This document shows, piece by piece, positions 63,731 through 64,000 of a stretch of 64,000 nt of DNA. Position 1 is the stretch's first letter, and every line of letters begins with the position of its first letter. The DNA comes from Vibrio cyclitrophicus. Lineage in GTDB: Bacteria > Pseudomonadota > Gammaproteobacteria > Enterobacterales > Vibrionaceae. Under the pieces are notes generated by a model that had not been told where the DNA came from, searched no databases, and saw only the letters and a list, made by a program, of their open reading frames with translations. The stretch lies in the NCBI GenBank assembly GCA_023206055.1, contig CP065366.1, positions 2,294,001 to 2,358,000 on the forward strand. Reading direction: 5' to 3'. The translations under genes were made by a program, and so were the position numbers.

Positions 63731-64000
63731 TCACTTATACAATGCAATACGACTGTTTACTTTCTTTAAGTAGTTCTTGGTTTCATCGTATGGCAGGTTA
63801 GCAACCAGTTGGTCATAGACTTCTTGTGGCGTGAGTTCATTAATCACCTTAGAAGCTTTACCAATACTGGTAGAGCGATCTTTATTAAATGCTCTCGCCA
63901 CGTTACCCGCGCCCGTGTTATACGCCGCAATCACACAGTACAAACGACTTTCGTCATTCTTGATCTTACGTAGATATTTGCTATTCAAGATATCTAGATA
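63731..64000 (-). CDS. Lytic transglycosylase, C-terminal part (5' end outside window)
   Basis: At least 89 codons are visible, the frame continuing through the right edge (YLDILNSKYL...). The motif CVIAAYNTGAGNVARAF is that of SLT-type, MltC-like murein transglycosylases, and the end YDETKNYLKKVNSRIALYK fits. It cleaves peptidoglycan. It is upstream of the membrane-protein/DHH cluster on the same strand. Confidence 0.85.
   Translation of the reverse strand, partial: YLDILNSKYLRKIKNDESRLYCVIAAYNTGAGNVARAFNKDRSTSIGKASKVINELTPQEVYDQLVANLPYDETKNYLKKVNSRIALYK

Overview
This window is chromosomal DNA from a marine gammaproteobacterium, almost certainly a Vibrio, most likely of the Splendidus clade. 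Support comes from the fused diaminobutyrate aminotransferase/decarboxylase norspermidine operon, VarA next to UvrC and PgsA, a seven-function trp operon with separate trpG and trpD but fused trpCF, a GspS/AspS-type pilotin beside metE, and Vibrio-like intergenic repeats. Species assignment is inference; no rRNA is present.

Layout. 1-6100: end of a GcvR-like ACT regulator, then the convergent norspermidine operon (fused DABA aminotransferase/decarboxylase, carboxynorspermidine synthase, nspC). 6100-7700: repeat-rich spacer and a Cys-Gly-Leu-Gly tRNA operon with a recognisable promoter and terminator. 7900-11000: pgsA, uvrC and varA, all leftward. 11400-19300: polB, a nucleotidyltransferase-like gene, efpL, a DUF440 gene, a SpoU methyltransferase, rluB, a YciO/Sua5-type gene and trpH. 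19350-26580: the trp operon with a TrpR operator inside its promoter, a 41-codon leader peptide with five Trp codons, and an attenuator.

26900-32740 is the most unusual part. A dicarboxylate/amino-acid:cation symporter gene is split by a 4.56-kb insertion bounded by a 13-bp direct repeat. The insert carries a complete, AT-richer homologue of the gene it breaks, a decayed third copy, a broken uracil-DNA-glycosylase-like gene, and a small exported protein. No transposase or integrase is recognisable. Joining the two halves at the repeat restores a full-length in-frame gene of about 417 codons.

32800-39250: a three-gene TRAP transporter, then a HisC-like aminotransferase plus solute-binding protein divergent from a LysR regulator. 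39500-42360: a small unknown gene, yciB, yciA, a 278-bp MITE, a YciI gene and an AspS-like pilotin. 42390-45930: metE and metR, divergent, with two clusters of MetJ-like boxes between them. 46000-51840: a DUF4250 protein, a membrane protein, a YgiQ-type radical SAM enzyme, and an XRE-cupin regulator divergent from a BenE-like permease with a clear inverted-repeat operator. 51900-57000: a GtrA, ArnT-like and GT2 operon for lipid-linked sugar transfer, divergent from a two-component system that may control it. 57095-61380: a D-cysteine desulfhydrase/ACC-deaminase-like enzyme, an exported dienelactone-hydrolase-like protein, dadA and a LysR regulator. 61600-64000: a leftward cluster of a DHH phosphoesterase, two unrecognised membrane proteins and the C-terminal end of a lytic transglycosylase, cut by the window edge.
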